NCBI RefSeq assembly: GCF_030269305.1
Contig: NZ_BSTC01000006.1
Coordinates: 186,001-250,000 of the forward strand
Direction of reading: 5' to 3'
DNA length: 64,000 bases
Source of the DNA: Kineosporia sp. NBRC 101731
GTDB lineage: Bacteria; Actinomycetota; Actinomycetes; Actinomycetales; Kineosporiaceae
In this document: piece after piece, positions 50,947 to 59,614 of the stretch
How the letters are laid out: each line of letters begins with the position of its first letter
Position numbering within the stretch: the first letter of the stretch is position 1
Notes under the pieces: model-generated
What the model saw: only the letters and a program-made list of their open reading frames with translations
Databases searched by the model: none
Told to the model about the DNA's origin: nothing
Translations under genes and position numbers: made by a program

Positions 50947-50963
50947 TTTGGGTCTGGACCAAA
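50947..50963. promoter_or_regulatory. DasR-like (dre) operator upstream of GH30 gene
   Basis: The 17-base palindrome TTTGGGTCTGGACCAAA contains GGTCTGGACC. The core GGGTCTGGACCA differs at two positions from the TGGTCTAGACCA core known for the GlcNAc regulator DasR. It lies about 80 bases before the GH30 start. Confidence 0.45.
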
Positions 50964-51021
50964 TCCAGCCCCGGCCGGTCTTCGATCAGTGATCGGGATG
51001 GGGTGCGGCCGTCACCGGCGA

Positions 51022-51062
51022 AAGTGGAAGAGAAATTCAACTTGAGAATCCAGTTTCCACTT
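51022..51062 (+). promoter_or_regulatory. Inverted repeat around the -35 region of the TetR gene
   Basis: AAGTGGAA (51,022-51,029) and TTCCACTT (51,055-51,062) are perfect arms flanking TTGAGA (-35 like). TAGGGT (-10 like) lies 18 bases further on, just before ATG 51,078. The arrangement suits autorepression by the TetR protein. Confidence 0.5.
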
Positions 51063-51077
51063 AGCTAGGGTCGGGGC

Positions 51078-51710
51078 ATGCCCGAGAGTTCCGCGGTCCT
51101 GCGCCGCGATGCCGAGCGCAATCGGCAACTGCTGCTGCGCACCGCCTCTGACCTCATGGCCGAGGCCGGGCTCCAGGTGTCCTACGAGGACATCGCCCGG
51201 GCCGCCGGTACCGGGATGGGCACGGTGTACCGCCGTTTTCCGCAACGTCAGGATCTGATCGACGCACTGTTCAGTGAGCACGTCGACATGGTGATGGGGC
51301 TGGCGGAGGAGGCTGCGCTCCAGGACGATGCCTGGGCCGGCCTGGTCTGGTTCCTCGAGCGGCAACTGGAACGCGAGGCCGCCCATCGCGGGCTCAGTGA
51401 ACTTCTGCGGGGCCGGGAGCAGTCGTCCGACCTGGTGGTCCAGACCCGGGCCCGGATGACACCGATCATCACCGACCTGATCGCCCGGGCGGTGCGGGCC
51501 GAACAGCTACCCCCGGGGGTGGTTCCGGGTGACTTCGTGGCGGTGCACCTCATGGTCGGCAGCATTCTGGACGCTTCCCGCGCCTTCGACCCCGACCTGT
51601 GGCGCCGGGCCCTGCAGATCGGGCTGGCCGGCCTGCGCCATGCCGATCTACCCGACCCGGCCCCCGGCAACGACATCATCGACCGTCTCTACGGCGACTA
51701 CCGGAAGTGA
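51078..51710 (+). CDS. TetR/AcrR-family transcriptional regulator
   Basis: The 210-residue protein has the HTH at about 15-60 (YEDIARAAGTGMGTVYRRFPQRQDLIDAL-type order, recognition helix GTVYRRFP) and a helical C-terminal domain. It starts within a few bases of a -10-like TAGGGT, so the mRNA may be nearly leaderless. A PPOX-type oxidoreductase gene begins 12 bases after its stop and is probably its co-transcribed target. The inverted repeat at 51,022-51,062 is the likely operator. Confidence 0.9.
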   Translation: MPESSAVLRRDAERNRQLLLRTASDLMAEAGLQVSYEDIARAAGTGMGTVYRRFPQRQDLIDALFSEHVDMVMGLAEEAALQDDAWAGLVWFLERQLEREAAHRGLSELLRGREQSSDLVVQTRARMTPIITDLIARAVRAEQLPPGVVPGDFVAVHLMVGSILDASRAFDPDLWRRALQIGLAGLRHADLPDPAPGNDIIDRLYGDYRK

Positions 51711-51722
51711 AGGTCCAGCCCA

Positions 51723-52117
51723 TGTCCGCACTGCCCCAGAACCTGCTCGACGTCCTCTCCGGACCGGCCATCTGCTTCGTCACCACGCTGATGCCGGACG
51801 GTGCCCCGCAGATCAGCCAGACCTGGGTGGACACCGACGGCGAGCACCTTCTCGTCAACACGGTGGACACCCATCAGAAGATGCGGAACATCCGGCGTGA
51901 CCCGCGCGTGGCCATCGGCATCACCGACCCGCAGGCGCCGTCCCGGTCCTGGGCCCTGCGCGGGACCGTGGTCTCCGAGAGCACCGAGGGCGCGGAGGCC
52001 CACATCGACAAGCTCGCGCAGAAGTACCTCGGCCGCCCCTATCCCTGGTGGGGTGGCCGCGACCAGCAGCGGGTCCTTCTCACCGTGAAGATCGACAAGG
52101 TGCACACCCCCGGCTGA
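51723..52117 (+). CDS. PPOX-class F420-dependent oxidoreductase
   Basis: The 131-residue split beta-barrel protein has the family segments AICFVTTLMPDGAPQISQTWVD, HLLVNTVDTHQKMRNIRRDPRVAI and RVLLTVKIDKVHT. Proteins of this size and motif bind F420 or flavin and reduce small electrophiles. GAAGG lies before its ATG, and it follows the TetR gene by 12 bases in an operon. F420 rather than FMN is inferred from the actinobacterial subfamily resemblance. Confidence 0.88.
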
Positions 52118-52128
52118 GGGGTCTGGTC

Positions 52129-53196
52129 TCAGGGCAGGTTGGCCAGGCTGTTGCGGCGTTGCGCCCCGGCGACCAGGTTGACCGCGCCCAGCACCACCGC
52201 GCCGGTGCCGGCGAACAGGCCGAGCGTCAGCAGGGGAGTGGTCAGCGACGCGTCGGGGAAGTAGAGCACCCGCCGCAGCAGGGTGGCACCGGCGCCGGGA
52301 GGCAGTACCTGACCGAAATCACGCCACGCGACCGGCATCATGGGCAGGGCGGTCGCGGCGCCGCTGATCGGGGTGCCGAGCAGGAAGTACAGCACACCCC
52401 CGACACCGGCCCCGGCACTGCCGATGAGGGAGACCAGGGCGCTGACCGAGGCGGTCACGGCAAGATTGATCAGCGCCAGGCAGAGAGCCAGTTTCCAATA
52501 GTGGACGTGGTTCCCGACACCGAATGCGTGGGCGAGGGTGGAGATTCCGGCTCCCACCACGAGGGCGTACAGCACCAGGAAGAGCACGGGGAGCTCACCG
52601 CGGGCCCAGTTGGCGCGATACCGCGGTACCAGCCGCCCCAGCCCCACGGAGCCGATCGTGCCCACCAGCACGACGACCTGGAGCAGAATGGCCAGGCTGC
52701 CGCCCGCGGAGTCGCCGGCGGGAAGCGGGCTGATCTCGCTCACCGTCGTCGGCCCGCCGGAGGTCCCGTCCGACGTACTGAACATCGCGGTGAGGGCCGC
52801 GGCGACCTGGGGCGAGGCCGCCGTGGACTTCAGCAGTTCGGTGCTGTCGATGCCCGTGACGACCGCGCCGTAGGTGTCCAGCCGCCGGATGCCCTCGACG
52901 GCCTGTGCCCGGCTGCCGTAGGTGACGAGATCGAGCGCGCTGCCCGCCTGTTCGGCCATCGCGGTACGGCCGGACTCCGCCCCCACGTAGCCCAGCGGCA
53001 GACGGTGCGGCCGTGGCGCGTGGGAGATGCTCAGCAACGCCGACCCGAGCAGGGTCAGGATGGCGACGCCGAGCGCAGCGATGATCGCGGCGCGGACCCA
53101 GAAGTGCATCTCTCGGGTCTTTTCCGCCGCGGGCGGAAGAATCTGCCCGCTGTCCTCGTCCGGAGCGTACTCGCCGGGCTGGGCCACCGTACCCAT
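52129..53196 (-). CDS. Membrane protein of ABC-2/DUF3533-like type
   Basis: The 355-residue protein has one N-terminal helix (WVRAAIIAALGVAILTLLGSALL), an extracellular domain of about 110 residues (including the strand LPLGYVGAESGR and DLVTYGSRAQAVEGI), then about five clustered helices. This layout is shared by DUF3533, YhgE/Pip-type and ABC-2 permease-like proteins. No ATPase gene is adjacent. It may secrete or anchor a surface component, but the sequence gives no direct clue. It converges with the PPOX gene. Confidence 0.6.
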   Translation of the reverse strand: MGTVAQPGEYAPDEDSGQILPPAAEKTREMHFWVRAAIIAALGVAILTLLGSALLSISHAPRPHRLPLGYVGAESGRTAMAEQAGSALDLVTYGSRAQAVEGIRRLDTYGAVVTGIDSTELLKSTAASPQVAAALTAMFSTSDGTSGGPTTVSEISPLPAGDSAGGSLAILLQVVVLVGTIGSVGLGRLVPRYRANWARGELPVLFLVLYALVVGAGISTLAHAFGVGNHVHYWKLALCLALINLAVTASVSALVSLIGSAGAGVGGVLYFLLGTPISGAATALPMMPVAWRDFGQVLPPGAGATLLRRVLYFPDASLTTPLLTLGLFAGTGAVVLGAVNLVAGAQRRNSLANLP

Positions 53197-53572
53197 GAGC
53201 TCGCCTTCCTCGGGGATCGGTCAGGACGATGCTGGCAGTCCGGGGGCTGCGCGTCAGTTCGGGCTCACCCGTTGGGCGGCAGGCACCGCGGTATCGCGCC
53301 GGTCGCTACTGGCGGTTACTCACAGCTAGCTCCGGCCTCCAGGGTTGTCGTACTTCTCCTGGTCAGTTCCTGTTCAGGTCCTGGTCAAGTCATGATCAGA
53401 GCCTTCGTCCACCACGCCGACAGGCGCTCCGTCCTCAGCAGCGATACGTTCCGTGGCGGTGCCTCGTCCGTTCGGGCGGGACCGGGGGCGGCTCGAGACC
53501 GCGGGCCCCGCCGATGTGGCACTGAAGCGGGAGCACCGGGAAACCCGGGGTTCGGGCACGAAGGGTCTACCA
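53197..53572. promoter_or_regulatory. Intergenic promoter region with three 11-base direct repeats
   Basis: The 376 bases separate the divergent membrane-protein and glycosyltransferase genes. Three adjacent 11-base units, TCCTGGTCAGT, TCCTGTTCAGG and TCCTGGTCAAG (53,357-53,389), are spaced exactly one helical turn apart, like OmpR/PhoP-type sites; the GTTCA core recalls actinobacterial PHO boxes. No gene is supported in the rest. Confidence 0.5.
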
Positions 53573-54685
53573 GTGAGAATTGCGTTGTTGGCCCACCTGC
53601 ACCATCCGATCGCCGAGCCCTTCGCCGGCGGCATGGAGATGCATACCCACCTGGTGGCTGACGAACTCGTGCGGCGGGGGCACGACGTGACCCTGTTCGC
53701 CCGGGAGAACAGCTCGACGTCGGCCCGGCTCGAACCGATCCTCGACGACAGCTTCGTGTACGGGGCGGTGCGGCACAGTCACAGCCGCGACGAGGTGCTG
53801 GACACCGCCATGCGCCGCGCCCTGGCCCGGATCGAGGACGGCGGCTTCGACCTCGTCCTCAACAACTCGCTGAGCCCGCTGCCCTACCGCGACCTCGCCG
53901 GCCACCCGATGCTCACGGTGCTGCACACCCCACCCACGCTCGAGAAGGTCAACGCCGTCATCGAGGCCCCGGGCTGGGAGCCCGGGCCCCGGCACGCGTT
54001 CGTCGCCGTCTCGCGCTTCACCGCGATGGCGTGGCGCTCGCTGCTGCCGGAGGTGGGGGTCGTGCCCAACGGCATCGACCTGGACCAGTGGCGCGCGGTG
54101 GCCGGCCAGGAGCGCGGTCTGGCCGTCTGGTCGGCCCGGATCACGCCGGAGAAGGGTCTGCACCTGGCGATCGACGCGGCCCGGGCGGCGGGTATGCACC
54201 TGGAGTTCACCGGCATCGTGGGTGACCCGCAGTACTTCGAGGACGAGATCAGGCCGCGCACGGGCCCGGACGTGCGCTACCGCGGCCACCTGACCCACGA
54301 GCAGCTGGCCTCCCAGATGTCGAAGGCCGAGGTGTTCCTGGCCACCCCGCTGTGGGACGAGCCGTTCGGCCTGGCGATGGTCGAGGCGATGGCCTGCGGC
54401 ACCCCGGTGGCGGCGCTGCCCAACGGAGCCTGCCCCGAAGTGGTCCTGCCCTCGGGCGGAGCCGTGGCCGACAAGGCCTCGGTGGACGGCCTGGCCGCCG
54501 CGATCGACGTGGCCCGCACGATGAACCGCCGCAAGGTCCGGCGCCACGCGCGGCGTTACGACGCCCGCACCATGATGAATCAGTACGAGGCCCTGATGCT
54601 GGAACTGACCGGGACTTCCCAAGCCGTTTCCGCCGTGGAATCCGCTGTGGGCGCCGGCCCCCTGCCCGACGCGCTGAGCGCCTGA
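53573..54685 (+). CDS. GT4-type glycosyltransferase
   Basis: The GTG at 53,573 behind AAGGG gives 370 residues; the longer upstream frame lacks a ribosome site. GT-B fold signatures are the N-terminal AEPFAGGMEMHTHLVADEL, WSARITPEKGLHLAIDAA in the C-terminal domain, and the E-x7-E pattern in WDEPFGLAMVEAMACGTPV. GT4 enzymes transfer sugars from nucleotide donors with retention. It is the first of three glycosyltransferase genes, with 9- and minus-4-base spacings, so the operon likely builds one surface or metabolite glycan. Confidence 0.92.
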   Translation: MRIALLAHLHHPIAEPFAGGMEMHTHLVADELVRRGHDVTLFARENSSTSARLEPILDDSFVYGAVRHSHSRDEVLDTAMRRALARIEDGGFDLVLNNSLSPLPYRDLAGHPMLTVLHTPPTLEKVNAVIEAPGWEPGPRHAFVAVSRFTAMAWRSLLPEVGVVPNGIDLDQWRAVAGQERGLAVWSARITPEKGLHLAIDAARAAGMHLEFTGIVGDPQYFEDEIRPRTGPDVRYRGHLTHEQLASQMSKAEVFLATPLWDEPFGLAMVEAMACGTPVAALPNGACPEVVLPSGGAVADKASVDGLAAAIDVARTMNRRKVRRHARRYDARTMMNQYEALMLELTGTSQAVSAVESAVGAGPLPDALSA

Positions 54686-54694
54686 GGCGCACCC

Positions 54695-55720
54695 GTGAGA
54701 CCGATTCTGTACTACGTCCACCATCAGGGTCTGGGGCACTGGCGACGCGCCCTGGCCGTGGCCGGAATGCTCGAGCGGCCCGTGGTTCTCGCCTCCTCGG
54801 GGCCGCCGCCGGGGGAGTTGCCGGCGACGTGCCGCCACCTCCGGCTGCCGCTGGACTGGTCCGATCGCGACTACGGTGACGGGGCGGGGAACGATGCCCA
54901 TGGTCAACTGCATTGGGCTCCGCTGCACGAAGACGGTCTGCTGCACCGGCATCAGATGCTGCTGGATGCGGTGGCCCGCTACCGCCCGCTCCTCGCGGTG
55001 GTCGACGTTTCGGTCGAGGTGACCGTTCTGCTGCGCACCAGTGGGGTTCCGGTGGTGGCGGTGCGTCAGCCCGGACTGCGCGACGACCCCGCGCACGCCC
55101 TGGGTTTCGCCCTGGCGGACGAGGTGGTCATGCCGGTGCCGCAGTCCTGGGGGCTGCACACCGGTCGGCCGCGTACGCGGGCGGTCGGGTTGGTGAGCGG
55201 CGCTCGCCGGGTGGTGGCCGAGTCCGACGATGGAGGACGCCCGCGGGCGGTGGTCCTCGTGGGTTCGGGTGGTTCGCGGCTGGGTGCGAAGGCGTGTGCG
55301 CAGATCGCGGCCGGGCTCCCCGGCCACGATGTGCACGTGCTGGGGCTTTCGGGGCCCACTGCTGCGAATCTGAGCTTTCGGGGCCGGATCGAGGACGTGG
55401 GGACGGAGTTGGGCGCGGCCCACGTGGCGATCGGGAACACCGGTCTGGGAACCCTCGGCGATGTGGTGGCAGCCCGGAGACCGTTCGTGGCGCTGCCCGA
55501 GGAACGTCCGTTCGGGGAGCAGGAGGCCACCGCCCGGGCCCTGGAGGCAGCGGGGGATGCCGTGGTACTGACCCGGATGCCCGGGCCGACCGGGTGGGCG
55601 CAGGCCGTGGCCCGCGCCACCACGCCGCCCGCCCTGGTCGCGGACGGCGCCGAACGATTCGCCCGGCTGCTCGAAGAGCGTTGCCGCACGGTTGATCCGG
55701 TGGCGGTGACGGTCGGATGA
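54695..55720 (+). CDS. GT28/MurG-like glycosyltransferase
   Basis: The GTG start gives 341 residues. The N-terminus YYVHHQGLGHWRRALAVAGML matches the H-x-x-G-H-x-x-R acceptor loop of MurG/GT28-like proteins, and the C-terminal donor domain has AHVAIGNTGLGTLGDVVAARRPFVALPEERPFGEQEATA. The central sheet of the C-terminal domain is intact, so the gene looks functional. It overlaps the GT2 gene by four bases. Sugar donor and acceptor are unknown. Confidence 0.82.
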   Translation: MRPILYYVHHQGLGHWRRALAVAGMLERPVVLASSGPPPGELPATCRHLRLPLDWSDRDYGDGAGNDAHGQLHWAPLHEDGLLHRHQMLLDAVARYRPLLAVVDVSVEVTVLLRTSGVPVVAVRQPGLRDDPAHALGFALADEVVMPVPQSWGLHTGRPRTRAVGLVSGARRVVAESDDGGRPRAVVLVGSGGSRLGAKACAQIAAGLPGHDVHVLGLSGPTAANLSFRGRIEDVGTELGAAHVAIGNTGLGTLGDVVAARRPFVALPEERPFGEQEATARALEAAGDAVVLTRMPGPTGWAQAVARATTPPALVADGAERFARLLEERCRTVDPVAVTVG

Positions 55721-56529
55721 CCGGCCTCGCGGTGGTCACCATCGTGGCCGGACGACGCGGTCACCTGACCCATCTGCTCGAAGGGCTGCAACACCAGACC
55801 CGTCCGGCGGACGAGCTGGTGATCGTGCGCATGGACGACGAGACCGTCACTCTGCCCAGCCGCCCGGCGCGGCGGGTGACCGTGGTCGATCTGCCGCCCG
55901 AGAACGGGCATCTGCGCCTGGCCGCGGCCCGCAACCTGGGGGTGCGCACGAGCGACGCCCAGCACGTCGTGCTGCTGGACGTCGACTGCATCCCCGGGCG
56001 GCGTCTGGTCGAGACCTACGCGGACGCCCTGGAACGGGTGGACGGACTGGTCACCGGGCCGCTGCGGTATCTCGCCGAGGGAGCCGTGCGCAGCGGCTGG
56101 AGCGAACCGCACCTGCGCCGTCACTCCGAGCAGCACCCCGCCCGCCCGGCGCCCGAGCCGGGACGGCTGGTGCGCGACGACCGGCACGAACTGGCGTGGA
56201 CGACGTCCCTGGCCCTGCGACGGGACTCGTTCGACCGGATCGGCGGTTTCGACGAGCGCTTCAGCGGGTACGGCGGCGAGGATACCGATTTCGCGGTCCG
56301 GGCCGAGCAGGCCGGACTGGGCGTGTGGTGGAGCGGTGACGCGGTGGCCTACCACCAGCACCACGCGAGCCAGAGCCCACCGTTGCCGCACCTGAACGAC
56401 ATCGTTCGCAATGCAGGTCTTTTCGCCGAGCTGCACGGCTGGTACCCGATGCGCGGGTGGCTGGAGGAGTTCCGCCGGCGTGGCCTGATCGACTTCGACC
56501 CCGACGCCGGGCTGCTGCGGGTCCGCTGA
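55717..56529 (+). CDS. GT2-family glycosyltransferase with galactosyltransferase-type C-terminus
   Basis: ATGA overlap with the previous gene; 270 residues. The GT-A motif is LLDVDCIPG (metal-binding D-x-D), the C-terminal part has GGFDERFSGYGGEDTDFAVRAE, the GWGGED-like acceptor/base segment of galactosyltransferases. Inverting transfer from a nucleotide sugar is expected. It is the last gene of the three-gene operon; an XRE-type regulator gene follows 21 bases later and may be transcribed with it or separately. Confidence 0.92.
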   Translation: MTGLAVVTIVAGRRGHLTHLLEGLQHQTRPADELVIVRMDDETVTLPSRPARRVTVVDLPPENGHLRLAAARNLGVRTSDAQHVVLLDVDCIPGRRLVETYADALERVDGLVTGPLRYLAEGAVRSGWSEPHLRRHSEQHPARPAPEPGRLVRDDRHELAWTTSLALRRDSFDRIGGFDERFSGYGGEDTDFAVRAEQAGLGVWWSGDAVAYHQHHASQSPPLPHLNDIVRNAGLFAELHGWYPMRGWLEEFRRRGLIDFDPDAGLLRVR

Positions 56530-56550
56530 ACGGGTCGATACCCTCGCGGT

Positions 56551-57381
56551 ATGGACAAGCGCGCAGAACTGGGCACCTTCCTGCGCCGGCGCCGGGAGAC
56601 GGCGCCGCCCCTGGTCGCGGTCCGGGCCGGTTCACGCCGTCGTACGCCCGGGCTGCGCCGCGAAGAGGTCGCCGAGCTCGCGAACATCTCCACGGTCTAC
56701 TACGAGCGGCTGGAACAGGCCCGCGGATCGCTGCCGTCCGCCCCGGTGCTGGCCGGTCTGGCTCACGCCCTGCGGCTGGAGGACGACGCCCGCGACCACC
56801 TCTACCGCCTGGCCGGGCATGCTCCGCCGGCCCGGCCCCGGACCGGCGAGGACGTCGATCCGGCCCTGGACTACGTGATGGACGCGGTGGCCGGCACCAC
56901 CCCGGCCTCCATCACCGACGGCCTCGGTGACGTGCTGAAGCAGAACCGGCTCAACCGGGAGCTGCTCGGGGATGTGACCGGCCTGCCGGGCTGGGAGGCG
57001 AACCTGACCTGGCGCTGGTTCACCTCACCGGCCTGGCGCGACCTGATGGAACCCCGCGACCAGCACGAGGCCTCCGGTCTGGCCTACGCCGCCGACCTGC
57101 GGGCCGGCCTGGCCCGGCGGGAGCCGGACGCCCGGGCCGCGGCCCTGCTGGCCGACCTGCTCGCCACCAGCGAGGAATTCGTCGAGGCGTGGGACCGGCA
57201 CGTGGTGTCGGCGCTGCACTGTGCGGCCAAGGTGATCGAGCACCCGGAGGTCGGGCGGATCGACCTGGAGTGTTCCGTCATCACCAGTCCGACCTCGTCG
57301 CAACGCCTTCTGCTTCTGAAGCCCACACCCGGCACCCCGAGCGCCGGGCGGATCGCCCGGCTGGCAGCCCCGTACAACTAG
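56551..57381 (+). CDS. XRE-type regulator with MmyB-like ligand-binding domain
   Basis: The 276-residue protein begins with an HTH (about 1-75) containing RRRTPGLRREEVAELANISTVYYERLEQAR, the signature of MmyB-like actinobacterial regulators. The C-terminal about 170 residues (NRLNRELLGDVTGLPGWEANLTWRWF-type start) form the MmyB-like PAS-type domain that binds fatty-acid-like ligands. It lies before an alpha/beta-hydrolase gene, commonly a target of this regulator type. Confidence 0.9.
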   Translation: MDKRAELGTFLRRRRETAPPLVAVRAGSRRRTPGLRREEVAELANISTVYYERLEQARGSLPSAPVLAGLAHALRLEDDARDHLYRLAGHAPPARPRTGEDVDPALDYVMDAVAGTTPASITDGLGDVLKQNRLNRELLGDVTGLPGWEANLTWRWFTSPAWRDLMEPRDQHEASGLAYAADLRAGLARREPDARAAALLADLLATSEEFVEAWDRHVVSALHCAAKVIEHPEVGRIDLECSVITSPTSSQRLLLLKPTPGTPSAGRIARLAAPYN

Positions 57382-57420
57382 TGCGTGGTTAGGCTTCGGC
57401 CGGCTTCCTAGGGTGGGCGC

Positions 57421-58248
57421 ATGCGAAACGTCATTCTCGTTCACGGGCTCTGGCACGGCAGCTGGTGCTGGAGCCTCGTCGCCGAGCACCTGGCCGCCCG
57501 GGCCGTTCCCTCGATCGCCGTCGACCTCGACGGGCACGGCCTGAACTGCAGGTCCCCGAAATCCCGCTGGGCCCGGCCCTTTGATGCCACGGCGTTCGCC
57601 ACGGAGCCCTCACCGGTCGCCGCCGTGACCGCGTCGTCCGCCGCGGCCGCGCTGGTGGCGCAGATCCGCCGGATCGGGGGCGGGGAGCCGTGTGTCGTGG
57701 TCGCCCACAGCATGGGCGGGATCGTCGCGACCCTGGCGGCCGAGCTGGAACCCACCCTGTTCTCGCACCTGGTCTACGTCACGGCCTTCGCGCCCGTCAG
57801 TGGTCTCCCGGGGGCCGCCTACATCGCCTTTCCCGAGAACGCCGGGGAAACGGTGGGGCCGCTGCTGCGCGGAGACCTGTTCGCCACCGGGGCACTGCGC
57901 CTGGATCCCGCGGACCCCGAGCTGAGCGGTGCCGTACGCGAAACGTTCTACGGTGACGTGGAACCCGCCACCGCACAGGCGGCCCTGGCGCTGATCACCC
58001 CCGACGGCCCGGCCGGGATCGCCGGCGAGACCTTCACCGTGACCCGGGAACGCTACGGATCGGTGCCGCACACCTACGTCGTCTGCACCCAGGACACCGC
58101 GATCCGGCCCGATCTCCAGCGCCGCTTCGCCCGCGAGATCGATGCTGTCTCCTCCACCCCCACCACCGTCGTGGAGTTCGACAGCTCGCACTCGCCGTTC
58201 ATGTCGATGCCGGAACCGCTCTCGGAGGTCATCGCCGCTCTCTGGTGA
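57421..58248 (+). CDS. Alpha/beta hydrolase (salicylate-esterase/hydroxynitrile-lyase-like)
   Basis: The 275-residue protein has LVHGLWHGSWCWSLVAEHL (oxyanion hole and helix), the nucleophile elbow AHSMGG, the acid in VVCTQDTAIRPDLQ, and His in DSSHSPFMSMPEPL. This order and the NVILVHGLWHGSWCW start are typical of the EstC/hydroxynitrile-lyase-like group that cleaves small esters. A TAGGGT -10-like box lies 7 bases before the ATG, suggesting a leaderless mRNA. The upstream MmyB-like gene is a plausible regulator. Confidence 0.9.
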   Translation: MRNVILVHGLWHGSWCWSLVAEHLAARAVPSIAVDLDGHGLNCRSPKSRWARPFDATAFATEPSPVAAVTASSAAAALVAQIRRIGGGEPCVVVAHSMGGIVATLAAELEPTLFSHLVYVTAFAPVSGLPGAAYIAFPENAGETVGPLLRGDLFATGALRLDPADPELSGAVRETFYGDVEPATAQAALALITPDGPAGIAGETFTVTRERYGSVPHTYVVCTQDTAIRPDLQRRFAREIDAVSSTPTTVVEFDSSHSPFMSMPEPLSEVIAALW

Positions 58249-58264
58249 CGCCCGTCACCAATTC

Positions 58265-58296
58265 TTGAAACTCACATGGATGTGAGGTTCTAGCGT
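58265..58296 (+). promoter_or_regulatory. MerR-type promoter of the SDR gene
   Basis: -35 TTGAAA (58,265-58,270) and -10 TAGCGT (58,291-58,296) are 20 bases apart, longer than the usual 17, and the spacer holds the dyad CTCACAT-GG-ATGTGAG (58,271-58,286). Long spacer plus centred palindrome is the hallmark of MerR-family activation. No merR-like gene is adjacent, so the regulator would act in trans. Confidence 0.7.
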
Positions 58297-58302
58297 GGTC
58301 GT

Positions 58303-59139
58303 ATGACCAGTCCACGAACCATCATCATCACCGGGGCCAGCGACGGGATCGGGGCTGCCGCGGCCCGGCAGCTGGCGGCGAAGGGGGAGCGGGTCGTGAT
58401 CGTCGGACGCTCTCCGGGCAAGACCCGCGAGGTGGCGCAGGCGGCGGGCGGTGCGCCCTACCACCTGGCCGATTTCACCGATCTGTCCCAGGTGCGCCGG
58501 CTCGCCGCCGAACTGCTCGACACCTACCCACGCATCGACGTCCTGGCCAACAACGCGGGCAACAACTTCCGGCACGAGACCACCCGGGACGGGTTCGAGA
58601 AGTCGATGCAGGTCAATCATCTGGCCCCGTTCCTCCTGACGACCCTGCTGCTGGACCGCCTCGTCGCCTCCCGGGCCGCCGTGCTCCAGACCGCGAGCGA
58701 GGCCGCGCGCATCTACGGGAACCTGGATCTGGGCGACCTAGCCAACGAGAAGAAGTGGACGGCCGACAAGGCCTACGGCGACAGCAAACTGGCCAACATC
58801 CTGTTCACCCGGGAGCTGCACCGCCGCTATCACGACCAGGGCATCAGCACGGTCAGCTTCCACCCGGGCAACGTGGCCACGAACATGGGCCAGGACACCA
58901 GCAGCCCGACGCGGTTCATCTGGCGCACGAAGATCGGCCAGGTGCTCGTGCTGAGCAAGCCCGAGGTGGGCGGCCGGACGCTGGTGCGGTACATCGACGG
59001 TACGCCGGGCATCACCTGGGAATCGGGCGCCTACTACGTGGTCGACAAGGCACCGAGGAAGACGCATCCGCAGATCCACGACGCCCGGCTGGCCCGGGAC
59101 CTGTGGGAGCGCAGCGAGCAGCTCCTGGCTCAGGCCTGA
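58303..59139 (+). CDS. Short-chain dehydrogenase/reductase
   Basis: The 278-residue protein has classical SDR motifs: TGASDGIG (NAD(P) loop), NNAG, the catalytic Ser in LQTASEAAR, and YGDSKLAN (Tyr-x3-Lys). The Arg in IVGRSPGKTR suggests NADP(H). It resembles the retinol-dehydrogenase-like group. Its promoter has the MerR arrangement described just upstream. The gene's 3' end overlaps the convergent PH-domain gene by 10 bases. Confidence 0.92.
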   Translation: MTSPRTIIITGASDGIGAAAARQLAAKGERVVIVGRSPGKTREVAQAAGGAPYHLADFTDLSQVRRLAAELLDTYPRIDVLANNAGNNFRHETTRDGFEKSMQVNHLAPFLLTTLLLDRLVASRAAVLQTASEAARIYGNLDLGDLANEKKWTADKAYGDSKLANILFTRELHRRYHDQGISTVSFHPGNVATNMGQDTSSPTRFIWRTKIGQVLVLSKPEVGGRTLVRYIDGTPGITWESGAYYVVDKAPRKTHPQIHDARLARDLWERSEQLLAQA

Positions 59140-59555
59140 TTCTGCTGAGCCTGATTCTTCCGCAGCTCTTCCTCGAGCACGGTCAGGGCCCGGGTGGCCG
59201 TGTCACCGTGGGCGGGGATGTACTGCAGCACCATCCACTCGTCCTCCTTGTTCCACAGCCCCAGGCCCTTCACCCCGCGGTGCTCGAACCGGTCGATGTG
59301 GATCCAGGCGATCCGGCGGCTGCCCAGGTCGTTGCGGTTAACGAGCTGGTAGCCGTCGCTGTACACACCGTTGCCCAGGGCCCGGACGGTGACGGCGAGC
59401 CAGAAGGCCGTGAGAATCGCGGCGACGACCGCGGCCGGGACGTAGCCCTCGGTCAGGAGGGCGATGACACCCAGCACTCCGATGACGGAGATGGTTCCGT
59501 AGACCATGGCCACCCGGCGCGGCGCCGGAACGATTCTCTTGCCCGTGTTACTCAT
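59130..59555 (-). CDS. Two-helix membrane protein with bacterial PH-like domain
   Basis: The 141-residue protein has two N-terminal helices (VAMVYGTISVIGVLGVIALL and AAVVAAILTAFWLAVTV) and then a PH-like beta domain (GYQLVNRNDLGSRRIAWIHIDRFEHR). Small actinobacterial proteins of this plan are often annotated as PH-domain membrane proteins and have no known catalytic role. Overlaps the SDR gene tail to tail. Confidence 0.75.
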   Translation of the reverse strand: MSNTGKRIVPAPRRVAMVYGTISVIGVLGVIALLTEGYVPAAVVAAILTAFWLAVTVRALGNGVYSDGYQLVNRNDLGSRRIAWIHIDRFEHRGVKGLGLWNKEDEWMVLQYIPAHGDTATRALTVLEEELRKNQAQQNQA

Positions 59556-59614
59556 GCCCCAGATCTTGCCGAACCGCCGGGTGGAGGGCCGAGCCGGGTC
59601 GGTCCGGCGGCGTG

